A model generated the notes under the pieces. That model had not been told where the DNA came from and made no database searches. It saw nothing but the letters and a program-made list of their open reading frames with translations. A program made the translations under genes and the position numbers. Of a stretch of DNA of 64,000 nt, positions 17,304-28,986 are shown one piece after another (position 1 is the stretch's first letter; every line of letters starts with the position of its first letter). The stretch comes from Streptomyces sp. NBC_00539. GTDB taxonomy: Bacteria > Actinomycetota > Actinomycetes > Streptomycetales > Streptomycetaceae. The DNA lies in NCBI RefSeq assembly GCF_036346105.1, contig NZ_CP107811.1, forward strand, positions 6,343,501-6,407,500. The letters run 5' to 3'.

Positions 17304-18556
17304 GGCGGCTGCGCGCACAGATGCGCTCCTTCGACCCCGGCGTGCGCCTGCTGATGGTCAACCAGTTCGGCATCAACCTCGGCTTCTACATGCTGATGCC
17401 CTACCTCGCCGACCACCTCGGGCACGGTCTGGGTCTCGCCGCCTGGGCCGTCGGCCTGGTCCTCGGCGTACGGAACCTCTCCCAGCAGGGGATGTTCTGG
17501 CTGGGCGGCACCCTCGCGGACCGGATCGGCTACAAGCCCATGATCCTGGCCGGCTGTGCACTGCGCACCGGGGCGTTCGCGCTGCTGGCCGTCGCCGACA
17601 CCCTGCCCGCGCTCGTCGCCGCCTCGGCGGCCACCGGTTTCGCCGGAGCGCTGTTCAACCCCGCCGTGCGGGCCTACGTCGCGGCCGGGGCCGGTGCCCG
17701 CCGGGTGGAGGCCTTCGCCTGCTTCAACGTCTTCTACCAGGCCGGGATACTGCTCGGGCCGCTCGCCGGACTCGCCCTGCTGCTCCTGGACTTCCGGCTG
17801 GTCTGCGCGGCGGCAGCGGCGATCTTCGGCGTGCTGGCCGTCGTACAGGCCCGGTCGCTGCCCGCGCGACGGCCCGGACCGGACCCGCAGCGGACGCCTG
17901 GCTGGCGGGGGATCACCGCCGACTGGGCCACGATAGTGCGCAACCGGCCCTTCGTCCTCTTCTCCGCGGCGATGGCCGGCTCCTACCTGCTGGCCTTCCA
18001 GACGTACTTGGCCCTGCCGCTCCGGGCGCGGTCCCTGTTCGGCGACGGCGCCGGCACCGTCATGGGCGTCGCCTTCGCCGTTTCCGCGCTGGTGGCGGTC
18101 GTGGGCCAGCTCCGGCTGACCGACTGGGCCCGTGAGCGCCTGGACGCCCCGAAGGCGATCGCCATCGGTCTCGCGGTCATGGGGGCGGCCTTCCTGCCGC
18201 TGCTGCTGCCGGTGGGCCGCTGGGCGGGCGCGGTCGCCCTGGCCGGGTGCGCGGCACTGCTGGCCGCCGGGGCGGCGCTGCTGTACCCGTTCGAGATGGA
18301 CACCCTGGTCCGCCTCTCGGGGGAAGGGCTGGTCGCCACGTATTACGGGGCCTACAGCACGGCCTCCGGCGTCGCCGTCGCCGCGGGGAACCTGGGCGTG
18401 GGCGCCCTGTTCGACCTCGCGGCCCGTCTGGGCGCACCGTGGCTGCCGTGGACGGTACTGGCCGCGGTCGGAGCGGCCTGCGCGGCCGCCCTGACCGCAC
18501 TGCGCCGCACCGCCTGCTTCGCCCCGGAACCGGAGGCGGCCACGGTCCCGGGCTGA
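17300..18556 (+). CDS. MFS exporter
   Basis: A 418-residue major facilitator protein with 11-12 hydrophobic helices. The loop 2-3 motif reads [12 protein letters not shown] (motif A GxLaDrxGrkp), and [12 protein letters not shown] resembles the motif of drug-efflux-type MFS proteins. It starts within the stop of the PLP enzyme gene, so the pair is translated together and it probably exports the product of that enzyme. Confidence 0.87.
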   Translation: MRRLRAQMRSFDPGVRLLMVNQFGINLGFYMLMPYLADHLGHGLGLAAWAVGLVLGVRNLSQQGMFWLGGTLADRIGYKPMILAGCALRTGAFALLAVADTLPALVAASAATGFAGALFNPAVRAYVAAGAGARRVEAFACFNVFYQAGILLGPLAGLALLLLDFRLVCAAAAAIFGVLAVVQARSLPARRPGPDPQRTPGWRGITADWATIVRNRPFVLFSAAMAGSYLLAFQTYLALPLRARSLFGDGAGTVMGVAFAVSALVAVVGQLRLTDWARERLDAPKAIAIGLAVMGAAFLPLLLPVGRWAGAVALAGCAALLAAGAALLYPFEMDTLVRLSGEGLVATYYGAYSTASGVAVAAGNLGVGALFDLAARLGAPWLPWTVLAAVGAACAAALTALRRTACFAPEPEAATVPG

Positions 18557-18657
18557 GGGTGCGGGGCCTCGGGCGGGGCAGGCTGTGCGCCCGCACCGCC
18601 GGGGGAACGGCGGCCGGCGCCGCGGCCTCGGGGCGGCGGCGCCGGGCCGTGCGCAGC

Positions 18658-19590
18658 CTAGGGGGCCGTGGTTTCCGCTTCGGCGGCGTCCGCACCCATT
18701 TCCGGGAGGATCGCCTCCGGCAGGTCGGGCATCTCGTAGGGGACGGGTTCGGGGAGCGGGGGGACCGGCGACGGCTGCTCGGACCGGTAGAGCAGGGCCA
18801 TGCCCGCGAGGACGGCGCCGAGGGCCGCCACGACCACCGCGATGCCCGTCGGCCACGGCAGGAGGCCGCCGACGGCGCCGCCCAGGAGGGACAGGCCCGT
18901 CATGGCCGCCAGGGCGTGGACCGCCAGGATCCCGAGGCCGGTCACGGTCGCGGCCGCCCACACCCGCGTACGGTCACGCACCGCCAGGCAGACGGCGAGT
19001 GCAACGCACACCGCCACCATGCCCAGCAGCAGCCACGTCCCCGCGCCGCCCTCGGCCAGCAGGCGGGACGGGTGCCGGGGCAGGTACAGCAGCGCGGACC
19101 CGGTCAGGACCGCGGCGGTGGGCCACCGCAGCCCCCCGCCGGGCGCCGCGGACTGCCCGGAGCGCTTGACACGCTTGCGCGAGCGGGGCGCCGGGGGTTC
19201 GTCGTCCCGTCCTATTCGGTCGGGATGCGGCGCGGGCTCCTCTTCGTTGCTCAGGAGCAGCGCGAGGGAGACGACGTCCTCGACGGGGCGGCTGAGGGCG
19301 GCGGCGCGCAGTGCTTCGTTCGCGGCGTCGGGAACCTGGCCGGACCGCCTCAGCAGCGTCACCAGGTCCGCGACCTCTTCCAGGGGCCGGTGGGCGACGG
19401 CGGTCTGCAACAGGGTGCGCAGGCCTTCGTCGCCGACGGCGCCGGCCGGGGTGTCAGCGGAACCGGGACCGGCGCCGGTGCCGGCTTCCCCCGACGTGGT
19501 CGGTCCGGTCGGCGGGGGCGGCGGGGCAACGGAACCGCGGGCCGAGGCCGGTTCCTCGTCCCCGGCCCGGGGTGGGGGGTAGTCACTCAT
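18658..19590 (-). CDS. Membrane protein with disordered N-terminus, unknown function
   Basis: A 310-residue protein. Residues 1-45 are Pro/Gly-rich, about 50-115 form helices with repeated LLRRSGQVPDAANEALRAA-like pattern, and about 155-275 hold roughly four to five hydrophobic helices. The C-terminus is acidic. The start is the ATG at 19590 with GGAG upstream. The arrangement resembles conserved Streptomyces membrane proteins of unknown role; no motif points to an activity. Confidence 0.65.
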   Translation of the reverse strand: MSDYPPPRAGDEEPASARGSVAPPPPPTGPTTSGEAGTGAGPGSADTPAGAVGDEGLRTLLQTAVAHRPLEEVADLVTLLRRSGQVPDAANEALRAAALSRPVEDVVSLALLLSNEEEPAPHPDRIGRDDEPPAPRSRKRVKRSGQSAAPGGGLRWPTAAVLTGSALLYLPRHPSRLLAEGGAGTWLLLGMVAVCVALAVCLAVRDRTRVWAAATVTGLGILAVHALAAMTGLSLLGGAVGGLLPWPTGIAVVVAALGAVLAGMALLYRSEQPSPVPPLPEPVPYEMPDLPEAILPEMGADAAEAETTAP

Positions 19591-19804
19591 AGAACGCTCC
19601 GTCCGGGTTGACCGTCGCGTGACGACCGCGCACGGCTGGGGGCCGTGCGGCCCCCACGACGTGAGGAGATGTCCACTCGCCGCCACGATGCAGCACATCG
19701 GGGGACCCCACCATGCGGAGCAAGCAAACGAGTGCCGCCCCCCGCCCGGCTTGCGTTCCGCGGGGTTCCGTGCGCCCCACCGCCGACCGGTACGGCCCGG
19801 CCTG

Positions 19805-19864
19805 GGCCGTCTCTTCCGCAGCTTGCCTGACCCGCGCCGCCGGCAAGATCCGGAAGAGATGGCC
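19805..19864. terminator. Long inverted repeat touching the lipoprotein stop codon
   Basis: Two 23-nt arms match at 20 positions (ggccgtctcttccgcagcttgcc against the complement of 19842-19864) around a 14-nt loop. It begins at the stop of the leftward lipoprotein gene, so a terminator is the simplest reading. The arm shares 14 nt with the hairpin at 4479. Confidence 0.6.
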
Positions 19865-21291
19865 TAGCCGGCGAACTTGCCGCTGGTCAGCGGCCACTCC
19901 CGGTTGAGGCTGCCGAGCGGGATGCGGCGTTCGAAGACCGGGGTGCCGAACAGGGACAGCTGCAGGTGCAGCTGCCCGCTCAGGTCGAAGCCGCCGTAGA
20001 GCGCCCACGCACCGCTGACGGCGGTCTTGCCGTCCGTGGAGGCGGATGCCTTGGCGTCGGCCTCGCCGCGCAGGTAGGGGGCGAAGTCCGCGGAGACGCC
20101 GACGGCCCCGTACAGGCCGACGGAGGCCTCGGCGCCGAGTGCGCTCTTGACCCGGCCGGCGGCGGTGACCTCTGCCTTCACCGGGGAGCTGTGGACGTTC
20201 GACGTACTGACCGGGGTCCAGCCCTTGCCCGTCGCGTAGCTGCCGCCGACCCGGAAGTCACCCTTGACGTCCTGTCGCACGTCCAGGGTCACGCGCCCGT
20301 CGGCCTCCACCTGCACGTAGCAGGTCAGGTCGAGGTTGACGACGACGGGTACGGGGCCCACCTGGATGACCGGAGCGCTGTGCAGCTTGGCGAACGGGAT
20401 CCGCTTGGGCGCGCCGGTGCTCGCGGCGGCGTGGCCCTTGAGGCTCCACTGCGAGGACCAGTCGCCGCTCATGCCGAGGAACGCGGAGCGCGGGCCGGAG
20501 CCGCCCGCTCCGTCGTACGCGAACTCGACCGTGGGGGCGAGCTGGACGAAGCCGGAGACCGAAGCGCCGGCCGTGACGGGGGCGTCCGGGGCGGTGTCGA
20601 TCGGGGCGTCGAGGTCGAGGCGCAGGTTGCCCAGGGGCAGCTTCGCGCCCTGGGGACCGAACCGCGCCCCCTGGCCCTTCGCCCAGGACAGGGTGACGCC
20701 CTTCATCAGCGGCACCACCGTGACGGAGGCCGGGTCGACGGGGACCTTGCCGTCGGCCTTGTCGTCGCCCAGTGCGGAGGACAGCGTGGTGGGGGCCGTG
20801 GCGACCTCGGTGCCGCGGTCGGTCTTCCGTCCGACTTCGGTGACCTTCGCCAGGAGCCCGTCGGGGGCGCCGGGCGCCGGGGCGCTGGCGATGACGTCAC
20901 CGACGGCGACGGGCCTGTCGGCGGAGGGGGAGCTGCTCGGGGAGCTGCCCGCAGAGCGGTCGGGGGAGGGGCTCGGTATCGGCGAAGCACCCTTCACCGG
21001 CGCGGCTATGACGGCTCGTCGGGTGGCCGGGTCGTAGGAGGCGACCTTCAGGGACGACTTCACCGGCGCGCCCTTCCCGGTGCCTTCGGCGCGGGTCACC
21101 GCAGCCGTCGCGACGGCGTCCTGCGGGGTCGGTGTGACGTCGAGCCGTTGTGTGCCGTCGGCAATGGGGGCGAGCGTGGCGGGACTTGCGGTGTCCGCCG
21201 CCGCGGTGTGCCCGGTCGAGGAGCAACCGGTGGCGGTGAGTGCCAGGGTGGCGAGGCCGGGGAGCAGGAATCGTCTGGCGAGCTTGCGCAC
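19864..21291 (-). CDS. Large lipoprotein, unknown function
   Basis: A 475-residue protein with a lipoprotein signal: basic MRKLARRF, hydrophobic core and lipobox LTATGCSS (Cys23). The mature part starts Thr/Ala-rich, then reads as beta-rich segments (VASYDPATRRAVIAA; VNLDLTCYVQVEADGRVTLDV; LYGGFDLSGQLHLQLSLFG). It ends in PLGSLNREWPL. It is probably anchored on the outer face of the membrane. No catalytic motif recognised. Confidence 0.8.
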   Translation of the reverse strand: MRKLARRFLLPGLATLALTATGCSSTGHTAAADTASPATLAPIADGTQRLDVTPTPQDAVATAAVTRAEGTGKGAPVKSSLKVASYDPATRRAVIAAPVKGASPIPSPSPDRSAGSSPSSSPSADRPVAVGDVIASAPAPGAPDGLLAKVTEVGRKTDRGTEVATAPTTLSSALGDDKADGKVPVDPASVTVVPLMKGVTLSWAKGQGARFGPQGAKLPLGNLRLDLDAPIDTAPDAPVTAGASVSGFVQLAPTVEFAYDGAGGSGPRSAFLGMSGDWSSQWSLKGHAAASTGAPKRIPFAKLHSAPVIQVGPVPVVVNLDLTCYVQVEADGRVTLDVRQDVKGDFRVGGSYATGKGWTPVSTSNVHSSPVKAEVTAAGRVKSALGAEASVGLYGAVGVSADFAPYLRGEADAKASASTDGKTAVSGAWALYGGFDLSGQLHLQLSLFGTPVFERRIPLGSLNREWPLTSGKFAG

Positions 21292-21437
21292 GTACGTGGA
21301 GACCTTCTGGTGAGGGGAGTTGCGCTACTTACGAGTAACGTGAGGCCCGATCATGCCAGGCCCTCTCACCCCACCGGCGACAACCGGCCACCTCTGCCGA
21401 CCGCTCCGGCGGACGCCGCCGGCCCCCCGCGGGTACG

Positions 21438-21472
21438 CGTCAGGGCCGGCCCGTTGTGGGCCGGCCCTGACG
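21438..21472. terminator. Terminator hairpin of katG
   Basis: A perfect 15-bp stem (cgtcagggccggccc and its complement) with a 5-nt gttgt loop, 35 bp after the katG stop. Confidence 0.78.
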
Positions 21473-21507
21473 TGACGGATCAGTCGTGCGGGATCACTCG
21501 CGCGGGA

Positions 21508-23772
<2,265 letters not shown>

Positions 23773-23983
23773 TCAGGTTCTGCATGCGGTGGATCAAGCG
23801 GGGCACTCGCCCCCAGTAGATGGCCCCGGCCTCGTCGCTCGCCTCGACGCCGAGGTGGTCACCGTCCCGGACGGTCCCGGGCAGCGGGAGACGGCGCCGG
23901 CATCCGCGCGTCGTCGCGGTGCAGTGCCCGGGCGGCGGCCGCTCACGTCTTCGTCTCCTGCCGCTGTGGAATCTTCGTGTCCC

Positions 23984-24012
23984 TTGGCTATCAACGAAAC
24001 CGATCCTACGAT
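23984..24012 (+). promoter_or_regulatory. Candidate promoter of the fur-type gene
   Basis: TTGGCT at 23984-23989 and TACGAT at 24007-24012, spacing 17 bp. Its -10 overlaps that of the opposite promoter. Confidence 0.55.
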
Positions 24013-24030
24013 GGACGCAGTCCAAGTCAA
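24003..24030 (-). promoter_or_regulatory. Candidate promoter of katG
   Basis: On the minus strand TTGACT (24030-24025) and TAGGAT (24008-24003), spacing 16 bp. It faces the fur-type promoter and shares bases 24007-24008 with its -10, so one bound repressor could block both. Confidence 0.55.
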
Positions 24031-24131
24031 GAAGCAGACCAAGCCGCTATCCAATCGGACTCCACCCGTCCGCGAGTGGATTTCGAGGGTCCCGCCGGAC
24101 CGGAAGACCGGACCAAAAGAGGTGAGCCGGA

Positions 24132-24542
24132 ATGAGTGACCTGCTGGAGCGGCTACGGGGGCGCGGCTGGCGAATGACGGCCCAGCGACGGGTCGTTGCG
24201 CAGGTGCTCGACGGCGACCACGTGCACCTCACGGCCGACGAGGTGCACGCCCGTGCGGTCCGGCTGCTGCCGGAGATCTCCCGGGCCACCGTCTACAACG
24301 CCCTGGGTGAACTCGTCCTGCTCGGCGAGGTCGTGGAGGTCTCCACCGACGGCCGCGCCAAGCGCTACGACCCCAACGCCCGTCGGCCGCACCAGCACCT
24401 GGTCTGCTCCGGATGCGGCCTCATCCGCGACGTCCACCCGTCCGGCGACCCACTGGCCCACCTCCCCTCCGACGAGCGCTTCGGCTTCACCCTCTCCGGC
24501 GTCGAGGTCACCTACCGAGGACTGTGCCCCTCCTGCGTTTGA
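24132..24542 (+). CDS. Fur family repressor (CatR/FurA-like)
   Basis: A 136-residue Fur-fold regulator. The winged helix (about 8-75) contains RMTAQRRVVAQVL and the recognition helix ISRATVYNALGELV. The C-terminal dimer domain has two CxxC pairs (CSGCG and CPSC) for structural zinc and the metal-binding region RRPHQHLVC. GAGGTGA lies 6 nt before the ATG. Divergence from katG points to a peroxide-sensing repressor of katG and of itself. Confidence 0.9.
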   Translation: MSDLLERLRGRGWRMTAQRRVVAQVLDGDHVHLTADEVHARAVRLLPEISRATVYNALGELVLLGEVVEVSTDGRAKRYDPNARRPHQHLVCSGCGLIRDVHPSGDPLAHLPSDERFGFTLSGVEVTYRGLCPSCV

Positions 24543-24647
24543 ATCCCGCCGCAGCGAGCACCCCCGAAAGGGACCGGGCGCGCGAGCGGGCCGCCCGGCG
24601 GGTTCCGCCGCCCGGGCGGGGCCGCACGTAGCGAGCAGGAGTGGACC

Positions 24648-25139
24648 ATGGCAGTGGAACAGGACGTCGTCGCGGTGATCCTCGAGGACCACCGGCGCAT
24701 GGAGGACCTCTTCCGTCGGATGCGGAGCGTCGAAGCCGACCGCGCGGCGGCGCTGCGCGAGTTCGCCGCGCTGCTCATCGCGCACGGCGAGGCCGAGGAG
24801 GCGGAGGTCTACGGCGCTCTCAAGCGGTTCAAGGGAGTGGACGACGAGGAAGTGGACCACGGCTCCGAGGAGCACGACGAGGGGAACGAGGCCCTGCTGG
24901 CGCTGCTGGAAGTCGGCGAAGTCGGCTCGGACGAGTGGGACGAGCGCCTGGAGGAACTGGCCAAGGCGGTGACGCACCACATCGACGAGGAGGAGCGGAC
25001 GATCCTCAACGGTGCCAGGGAGAGCGTGCCCGATGACCGGCGCGCCGAGCTGGGGGCGGCGTTCCTGCGCGAGCGCGAGCGGCTGTTGGACTCCGACTGC
25101 GGCAGCGTCGAGAACGTCCGCGCCGTGGTACGGGGATGA
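24648..25139 (+). CDS. Hemerythrin-like HHE domain protein
   Basis: A 163-residue four-helix bundle with iron ligands spread as in HHE proteins: LEDHRRMEDLF, LLIAHGEAEEAEVY, EEHDEGNEALL and THHIDEEERTIL. Such proteins bind a di-iron centre and sense or carry oxygen or nitric oxide. AGGAG precedes the ATG. Its stop overlaps the start of the cation efflux gene (ATGA). Being next to katG/fur suggests a role in oxidative or iron stress. Confidence 0.85.
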   Translation: MAVEQDVVAVILEDHRRMEDLFRRMRSVEADRAAALREFAALLIAHGEAEEAEVYGALKRFKGVDDEEVDHGSEEHDEGNEALLALLEVGEVGSDEWDERLEELAKAVTHHIDEEERTILNGARESVPDDRRAELGAAFLRERERLLDSDCGSVENVRAVVRG

Positions 25140-26152
25140 GCGCACGGGGGGCGGCGCAGACGACGGGGACCGGGCGCCCGGCGGAGGGGTCCGCCGGCCA
25201 GGACGGCGAGACACGGCTCACGGTGTGGGTGGCCCTCGCGGCGAACCTCGCCATCTGCGTGGCCAAGGCGATCGGCGGAGTCATCGCCGGCTCACCCGCC
25301 CTGCTCTCGGAGGCGGCGCACTCCGTGGCCGATTCCATCAACGAGGTGTTCCTGCTGGCGTCGGTCAAGCGCAGCAGGCGCCCCGCCGACAGGCGGCACC
25401 CGTTCGGCTACGGCAAGGAACGCTTCTTCTGGTCGCTGCTCGCCGCCGTCGGCATCTTCGTCACGGGTGGCTGCTTCTCGGTCTTCCAGGGCGTCGAGGC
25501 CTTGCGCGCGGGCGGCGGTGAATCGCACAGCGGGTACGTGATCGGCCTGATCGTGCTCTTCGTGGCGCTCCTGGCCGAGAGCGCCTCCCTCCTGCGGGCC
25601 GTCCTCCAGGTACGCCGCGCGGCGCGGGAAGCCGGCCACGGCCTGGTGGCGGAGGTGCGCGCCGGGCGCGACCCCGCCCTGCGCACGGTCCTGGCGGAGG
25701 ACAGCACGGCCTGCCTGGGCGTCGTCCTGGCCATGGCGGGGATGGCGCTGCACATGGCGACGGGCGAGGTGGCGTACGAGGCGGGCGCCTCCATACTCAT
25801 CGGCGTCCTGCTCGTGTACGTCGCCTACGTCCTCGGCAAGCAGGCCCGTACGCAGCTGATCGGCGAGGCGGTCGACCCGGGGCTGCAGGACGAAATCCGC
25901 GCGGACCTCGAACGCCAGCCGGAGATCGACTCGGTGACCTCGCTGCTGACCATGCGGCTCGGGCCCGATTCGGCGCTCCTCGCCGCGAGCATCGACCTGA
26001 CGGCCGGGTACGACAGCGAGACCGTCGAGGACGCGATGGTGCGCATCCGCACCGGCCTCAAGGAACGCTGGCCCGAGCTGGACCAGGTGTTCCTCGACGT
26101 GACGGACGCCGCGGCCTCCCGCCGGGCCGGCGTACGGGGACCGGCTCAGTAG
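25136..26152 (+). CDS. Cation diffusion facilitator (CDF) metal efflux transporter
   Basis: A 338-residue CDF transporter with six helices. The metal site reads SEAAHSVADSINE in helix 2 (HxxxD) and AEDSTACLG in helix 5. The cytoplasmic end (about 255-325) is the ferredoxin-like CDF domain (SVTSLLTMRLGPDSALLAA). It exchanges protons for Zn, Fe or Mn. Coupling to the HHE gene hints at iron or zinc export under oxidative stress. Confidence 0.88.
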   Translation: MSARGAAQTTGTGRPAEGSAGQDGETRLTVWVALAANLAICVAKAIGGVIAGSPALLSEAAHSVADSINEVFLLASVKRSRRPADRRHPFGYGKERFFWSLLAAVGIFVTGGCFSVFQGVEALRAGGGESHSGYVIGLIVLFVALLAESASLLRAVLQVRRAAREAGHGLVAEVRAGRDPALRTVLAEDSTACLGVVLAMAGMALHMATGEVAYEAGASILIGVLLVYVAYVLGKQARTQLIGEAVDPGLQDEIRADLERQPEIDSVTSLLTMRLGPDSALLAASIDLTAGYDSETVEDAMVRIRTGLKERWPELDQVFLDVTDAAASRRAGVRGPAQ

Positions 26153-26640
26153 ACGAGCTTGATCGTCACGTCCTTCGAGACGGGGGCCGGTGCGGTGTCG
26201 GTGTAGAGGAGCCGGATGGTGGTGAAGCGCTGCGTGCCGGGGCGTTCGGGCCACGGCTGCGGCTTGCTCAGGGTCACCGTCACGGGGTAGGGGCGGAAGC
26301 GGCCCGCCGCGCAGTAGGGGCGGCAGTCGTTGACCATGTCGGTACCGGTGGCCGTGGCGGTCTTCGGCCCCCAGGTCTCCCAGCGCAGCCGCACGAGGCG
26401 GTTGTTGCCGTCGCCGCAGGCCAGCAGGTACTCGTCAGGACGCACCTGGCCCTTGGCGAAGCAGTCGACGACCACTACCGGATCGGCGGGGGCCGTGCGG
26501 TCGGGGGCCGCTTCGGGGCCGGTGCGCGCCGACGCCGGAACGGCTGCCGCCACGAGGGCCGCGATGGCGCACAGCACACCGGCCGTCCGTACTCCGGCCC
26601 GGGGCGCGCGGGTGCGCCGGCCGTCTCCTGATCCGTCCAC
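26146..26640 (-). CDS. Secreted protein, unknown function
   Basis: A 164-residue exported protein; its end overlaps the CDF stop by 7 bp (convergent). The GTG start has GAGGAGG 6 nt upstream. The signal includes a long twin-Arg-like basic head and hydrophobic segment ending at PASA. The mature domain has four Cys (VVDCFAKG, LLACGDG, CRPYCAAG) and strands such as LVRLRWETW, like small Streptomyces secreted beta-proteins. No function recognised. Confidence 0.72.
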   Translation of the reverse strand: MDGSGDGRRTRAPRAGVRTAGVLCAIAALVAAAVPASARTGPEAAPDRTAPADPVVVVDCFAKGQVRPDEYLLACGDGNNRLVRLRWETWGPKTATATGTDMVNDCRPYCAAGRFRPYPVTVTLSKPQPWPERPGTQRFTTIRLLYTDTAPAPVSKDVTIKLVY

Positions 26641-26737
26641 GAGACCTCCTCGCCCGTCCGTCTCCCACTGGGGACGCCGCCCTGCCAGCTTCCCCCATAC
26701 GAGCGGACCCCGCATCCGAGGCGGGCGGGACCGCAGG

Positions 26738-27163
26738 TCAGGGCAGTGCGACGAGCTCGACCTCGAAGCCGTCCTCGTTCTCCAGGTAGGCCGCGTAGTG
26801 ACCCGCGCCCCCGGCGTGCGGGTGCCGGTCGCCGAACAGCAGCCGCCAGCCGTGCCGCTGCGCCCGCGCGGCCAACGCCTCCACCGCGGCGGCGTCCTCG
26901 ACGTGGAACGCCAGGTGGTTCAGCCCGGGGCGGCGACGGTCGTGGTGGCCGGCGGTGAGGGCCGGGGACTGTTCGAAGACGAGGTACACCGGGCCGAGCC
27001 GCCAGCTCCGTCCCCCGCTCCAGTCCTGGTACGGCGTGTACCCCAGCGCCTTGAGCAGCCAGCCGAACGTGGCGACCGCGCGGGCGAGGTCGGGCACCCA
27101 GATCTCGACGTGGTGCAGCGCACCGTGCGTCGGCCGGTCGTCGGGCGGGAGCGCAGGCGTCAT
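26738..27163 (-). CDS. VOC (glyoxalase/dioxygenase fold) protein
   Basis: A 141-residue VOC protein: ALHHVEIWVPDLARAVAT, GLNHLAFHVED, and YLENEDGFEVELVAL. The His and Glu positions fit a single metal site. The ATG at 27163 is used; the upstream residues look random. Substrate unknown; the family includes fosfomycin- and bleomycin-resistance proteins and extradiol dioxygenases. Confidence 0.82.
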   Translation of the reverse strand: MTPALPPDDRPTHGALHHVEIWVPDLARAVATFGWLLKALGYTPYQDWSGGRSWRLGPVYLVFEQSPALTAGHHDRRRPGLNHLAFHVEDAAAVEALAARAQRHGWRLLFGDRHPHAGGAGHYAAYLENEDGFEVELVALP

Positions 27164-27334
27164 GCGGGTGATCCTCGCAGCCGGCACCGACGACTGCGGC
27201 CCCTCACCGGACCGTGGTTCGTCGCAGGAGGGGAACCGGGTTGTGCACAGGTGGGTTAAACGGCTCCGATCGCTTCCTTAAGCCCGCCTCAAGGTCTCCG
27301 GCCGGAGAGCCAAACCGCACATTTGTCCGTTTCG

Positions 27335-27355
27335 TGGTCGCTAGCGTGCTGGTCG
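27335..27355. promoter_or_regulatory. Direct repeat in the chitinase upstream region
   Basis: tggtcg occurs at 27335-27340 and 27350-27355, 34 bp before the chitinase start. Direct repeats near chitinase promoters and TGGTC half-sites (as in DasR operators) are known in Streptomyces. Two half-sites alone are weak evidence. Confidence 0.3.
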
Positions 27356-27388
27356 ATCCCTCATCCCACACGCAGAAGCAGGTCCTCC

Positions 27389-28882
27389 ATGGCTGGCAAT
27401 TCCCACCGCCGCACCACGGGTCCCAAGGCGAAGGCGGCAGCGGCCCTGGCCGTCGCGGCGGCCGTCGGCGGCGGCGCCGTCGCCCTGACGGGCACCGCCC
27501 AAGCGGCCTCCGTCAGCGCGGCGTTCACCAAATCGAGCAGCTGGACCACCGGTTACACCGGGCAGTACGTGATCACCAACCGGACCGGCACCCCGCTGAG
27601 GGACTGGACCCTCGAATTCGACCTGCCCGCCGGCACGGCCCTCTCCTCCCTCTGGAACGGCGAACAGACCGTCAGCGGGCGCCACGTGACGGTCAAGCCG
27701 CCCCGCTGGGACAGCGCGGGGCTCGCCCCCGGCGCCTCCCTCACCGTCGGGTTCGTCACCTCCGCGACCGGCGGCGCCGGCAACCCCACGGGCTGCCTCG
27801 TCAACAAGGAGAAGTGCTCCCCGAGCACCGGATCCACCCCCTCGCCCAGCGGGCGGCCGACCACCCGCCCCACCTCCGCCCCGACGGCGGCCCCGTCCAC
27901 CGGGCCCACCTCCCGGCCCACGGCCGCACCCACCGCGACGGCCACCTCCGAGCCCGCCCCCACCGGCACCCCGGGCGGCGGGGGCACGACCTCCGCCGGA
28001 TTCGCGCCGTACGTGGACACCTCGCTCTACCCGGCCCACGACCTCCTCGACACCGTCGCGAAGACCGGCGTCAAGGAGTTCAACCTCGCCTTCGTCACCT
28101 CGGGCGGCGGCTGCACACCGCTCTGGGGCGGGACCACCGCCCTGGACGCCGACCGGGTCGCCTCCCAGATCTCCGCGCTGCGGGCCAAGGGCGGTGACGT
28201 GCGCGTATCGTTCGGCGGCGCCGCCGGCTCCGAGCTGGCTCTGGCCTGCGACTCCGCCCCCGCCCTCGCCGCCGCCTACGGCAAGGTCATCGACACCTAC
28301 GGACTGACCAAGGTCGACTTCGACATCGAGGGCGGTGCCCTGCCCAACGCCGCGGCGAACACCCGCAGGGCGCAGGCCATCGCCCGGCTCCAGAAGAGCC
28401 ACCCCGGACTCGACGTCTCCTTCACCCTCCCGGTGATGCCGGAGGGCCTCACCCAGGCCGGCCTCGACCTGCTCGCCGACGCCCGGCACAACGGGGTGGC
28501 GATCGCCGCCGTCAACATCATGGCCATGGACTACGGGCCCGCCTACGCGGCGGACATGGGCGGGTACGCCATCCAGGCCGCGACCGCGACGCAGGCGCAG
28601 ATCAAGTCGGTTCTCGGTCTCTCCGACGCCGCGGCGTGGAAGACGGTGGCCGTGACGCCGATGATCGGGGTCAACGACGTGGCCGCCGAGGTCTTCACGG
28701 TCGAGGACGCCGCCCAGCTGGCGTCCTTCGCCCGCTCCAAGGGCATCGGCCGGCTCGCGATGTGGTCCGCCGCCCGGGACAGGCAGTGCGCCGGCGGCGC
28801 CAAGGACCACGCCGACCCGACCTGCTCCTCCGTCGTCCAGGAACCGCTGGCCTTCACCAAGGCCCTCGCCGCACTCCGCTGA
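27389..28882 (+). CDS. Secreted chitinase: CBM2 domain plus GH18 catalytic domain
   Basis: A 497-residue exported enzyme. The signal ends at about residue 40 (TAQA-AS). Residues about 42-140 are a CBM2-type binding domain (FTKSSSWTTGYTGQYVI; DWTLEFDLPAG). A Thr/Pro/Ala linker runs to about 205. The GH18 barrel follows (FAPYVDTSLYP) with the catalytic VDFDIEGG (DxDxE) and IMAMDYGPAYA. It should cleave chitin outside the cell. The ATG at MAGNSHRR is chosen over the upstream one since the signal begins there. Confidence 0.93.
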   Translation: MAGNSHRRTTGPKAKAAAALAVAAAVGGGAVALTGTAQAASVSAAFTKSSSWTTGYTGQYVITNRTGTPLRDWTLEFDLPAGTALSSLWNGEQTVSGRHVTVKPPRWDSAGLAPGASLTVGFVTSATGGAGNPTGCLVNKEKCSPSTGSTPSPSGRPTTRPTSAPTAAPSTGPTSRPTAAPTATATSEPAPTGTPGGGGTTSAGFAPYVDTSLYPAHDLLDTVAKTGVKEFNLAFVTSGGGCTPLWGGTTALDADRVASQISALRAKGGDVRVSFGGAAGSELALACDSAPALAAAYGKVIDTYGLTKVDFDIEGGALPNAAANTRRAQAIARLQKSHPGLDVSFTLPVMPEGLTQAGLDLLADARHNGVAIAAVNIMAMDYGPAYAADMGGYAIQAATATQAQIKSVLGLSDAAAWKTVAVTPMIGVNDVAAEVFTVEDAAQLASFARSKGIGRLAMWSAARDRQCAGGAKDHADPTCSSVVQEPLAFTKALAALR

Positions 28883-28986
28883 CCCGGCGGCCGCCCGTTC
28901 GGCCTGCTTGGGACCTCGGCGACCGGGTAGGCGGGGCTGTGACCGCCGGCGTGCTCGCCGGCCGGTGGAGAGGAAAGGACTCGACG

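Noticed and set aside
19619-19867. Small rightward frames before the lipoprotein end
   Set aside because: Arg/Pro-rich composition of shadow frames; the DNA is explained by the long inverted repeat.
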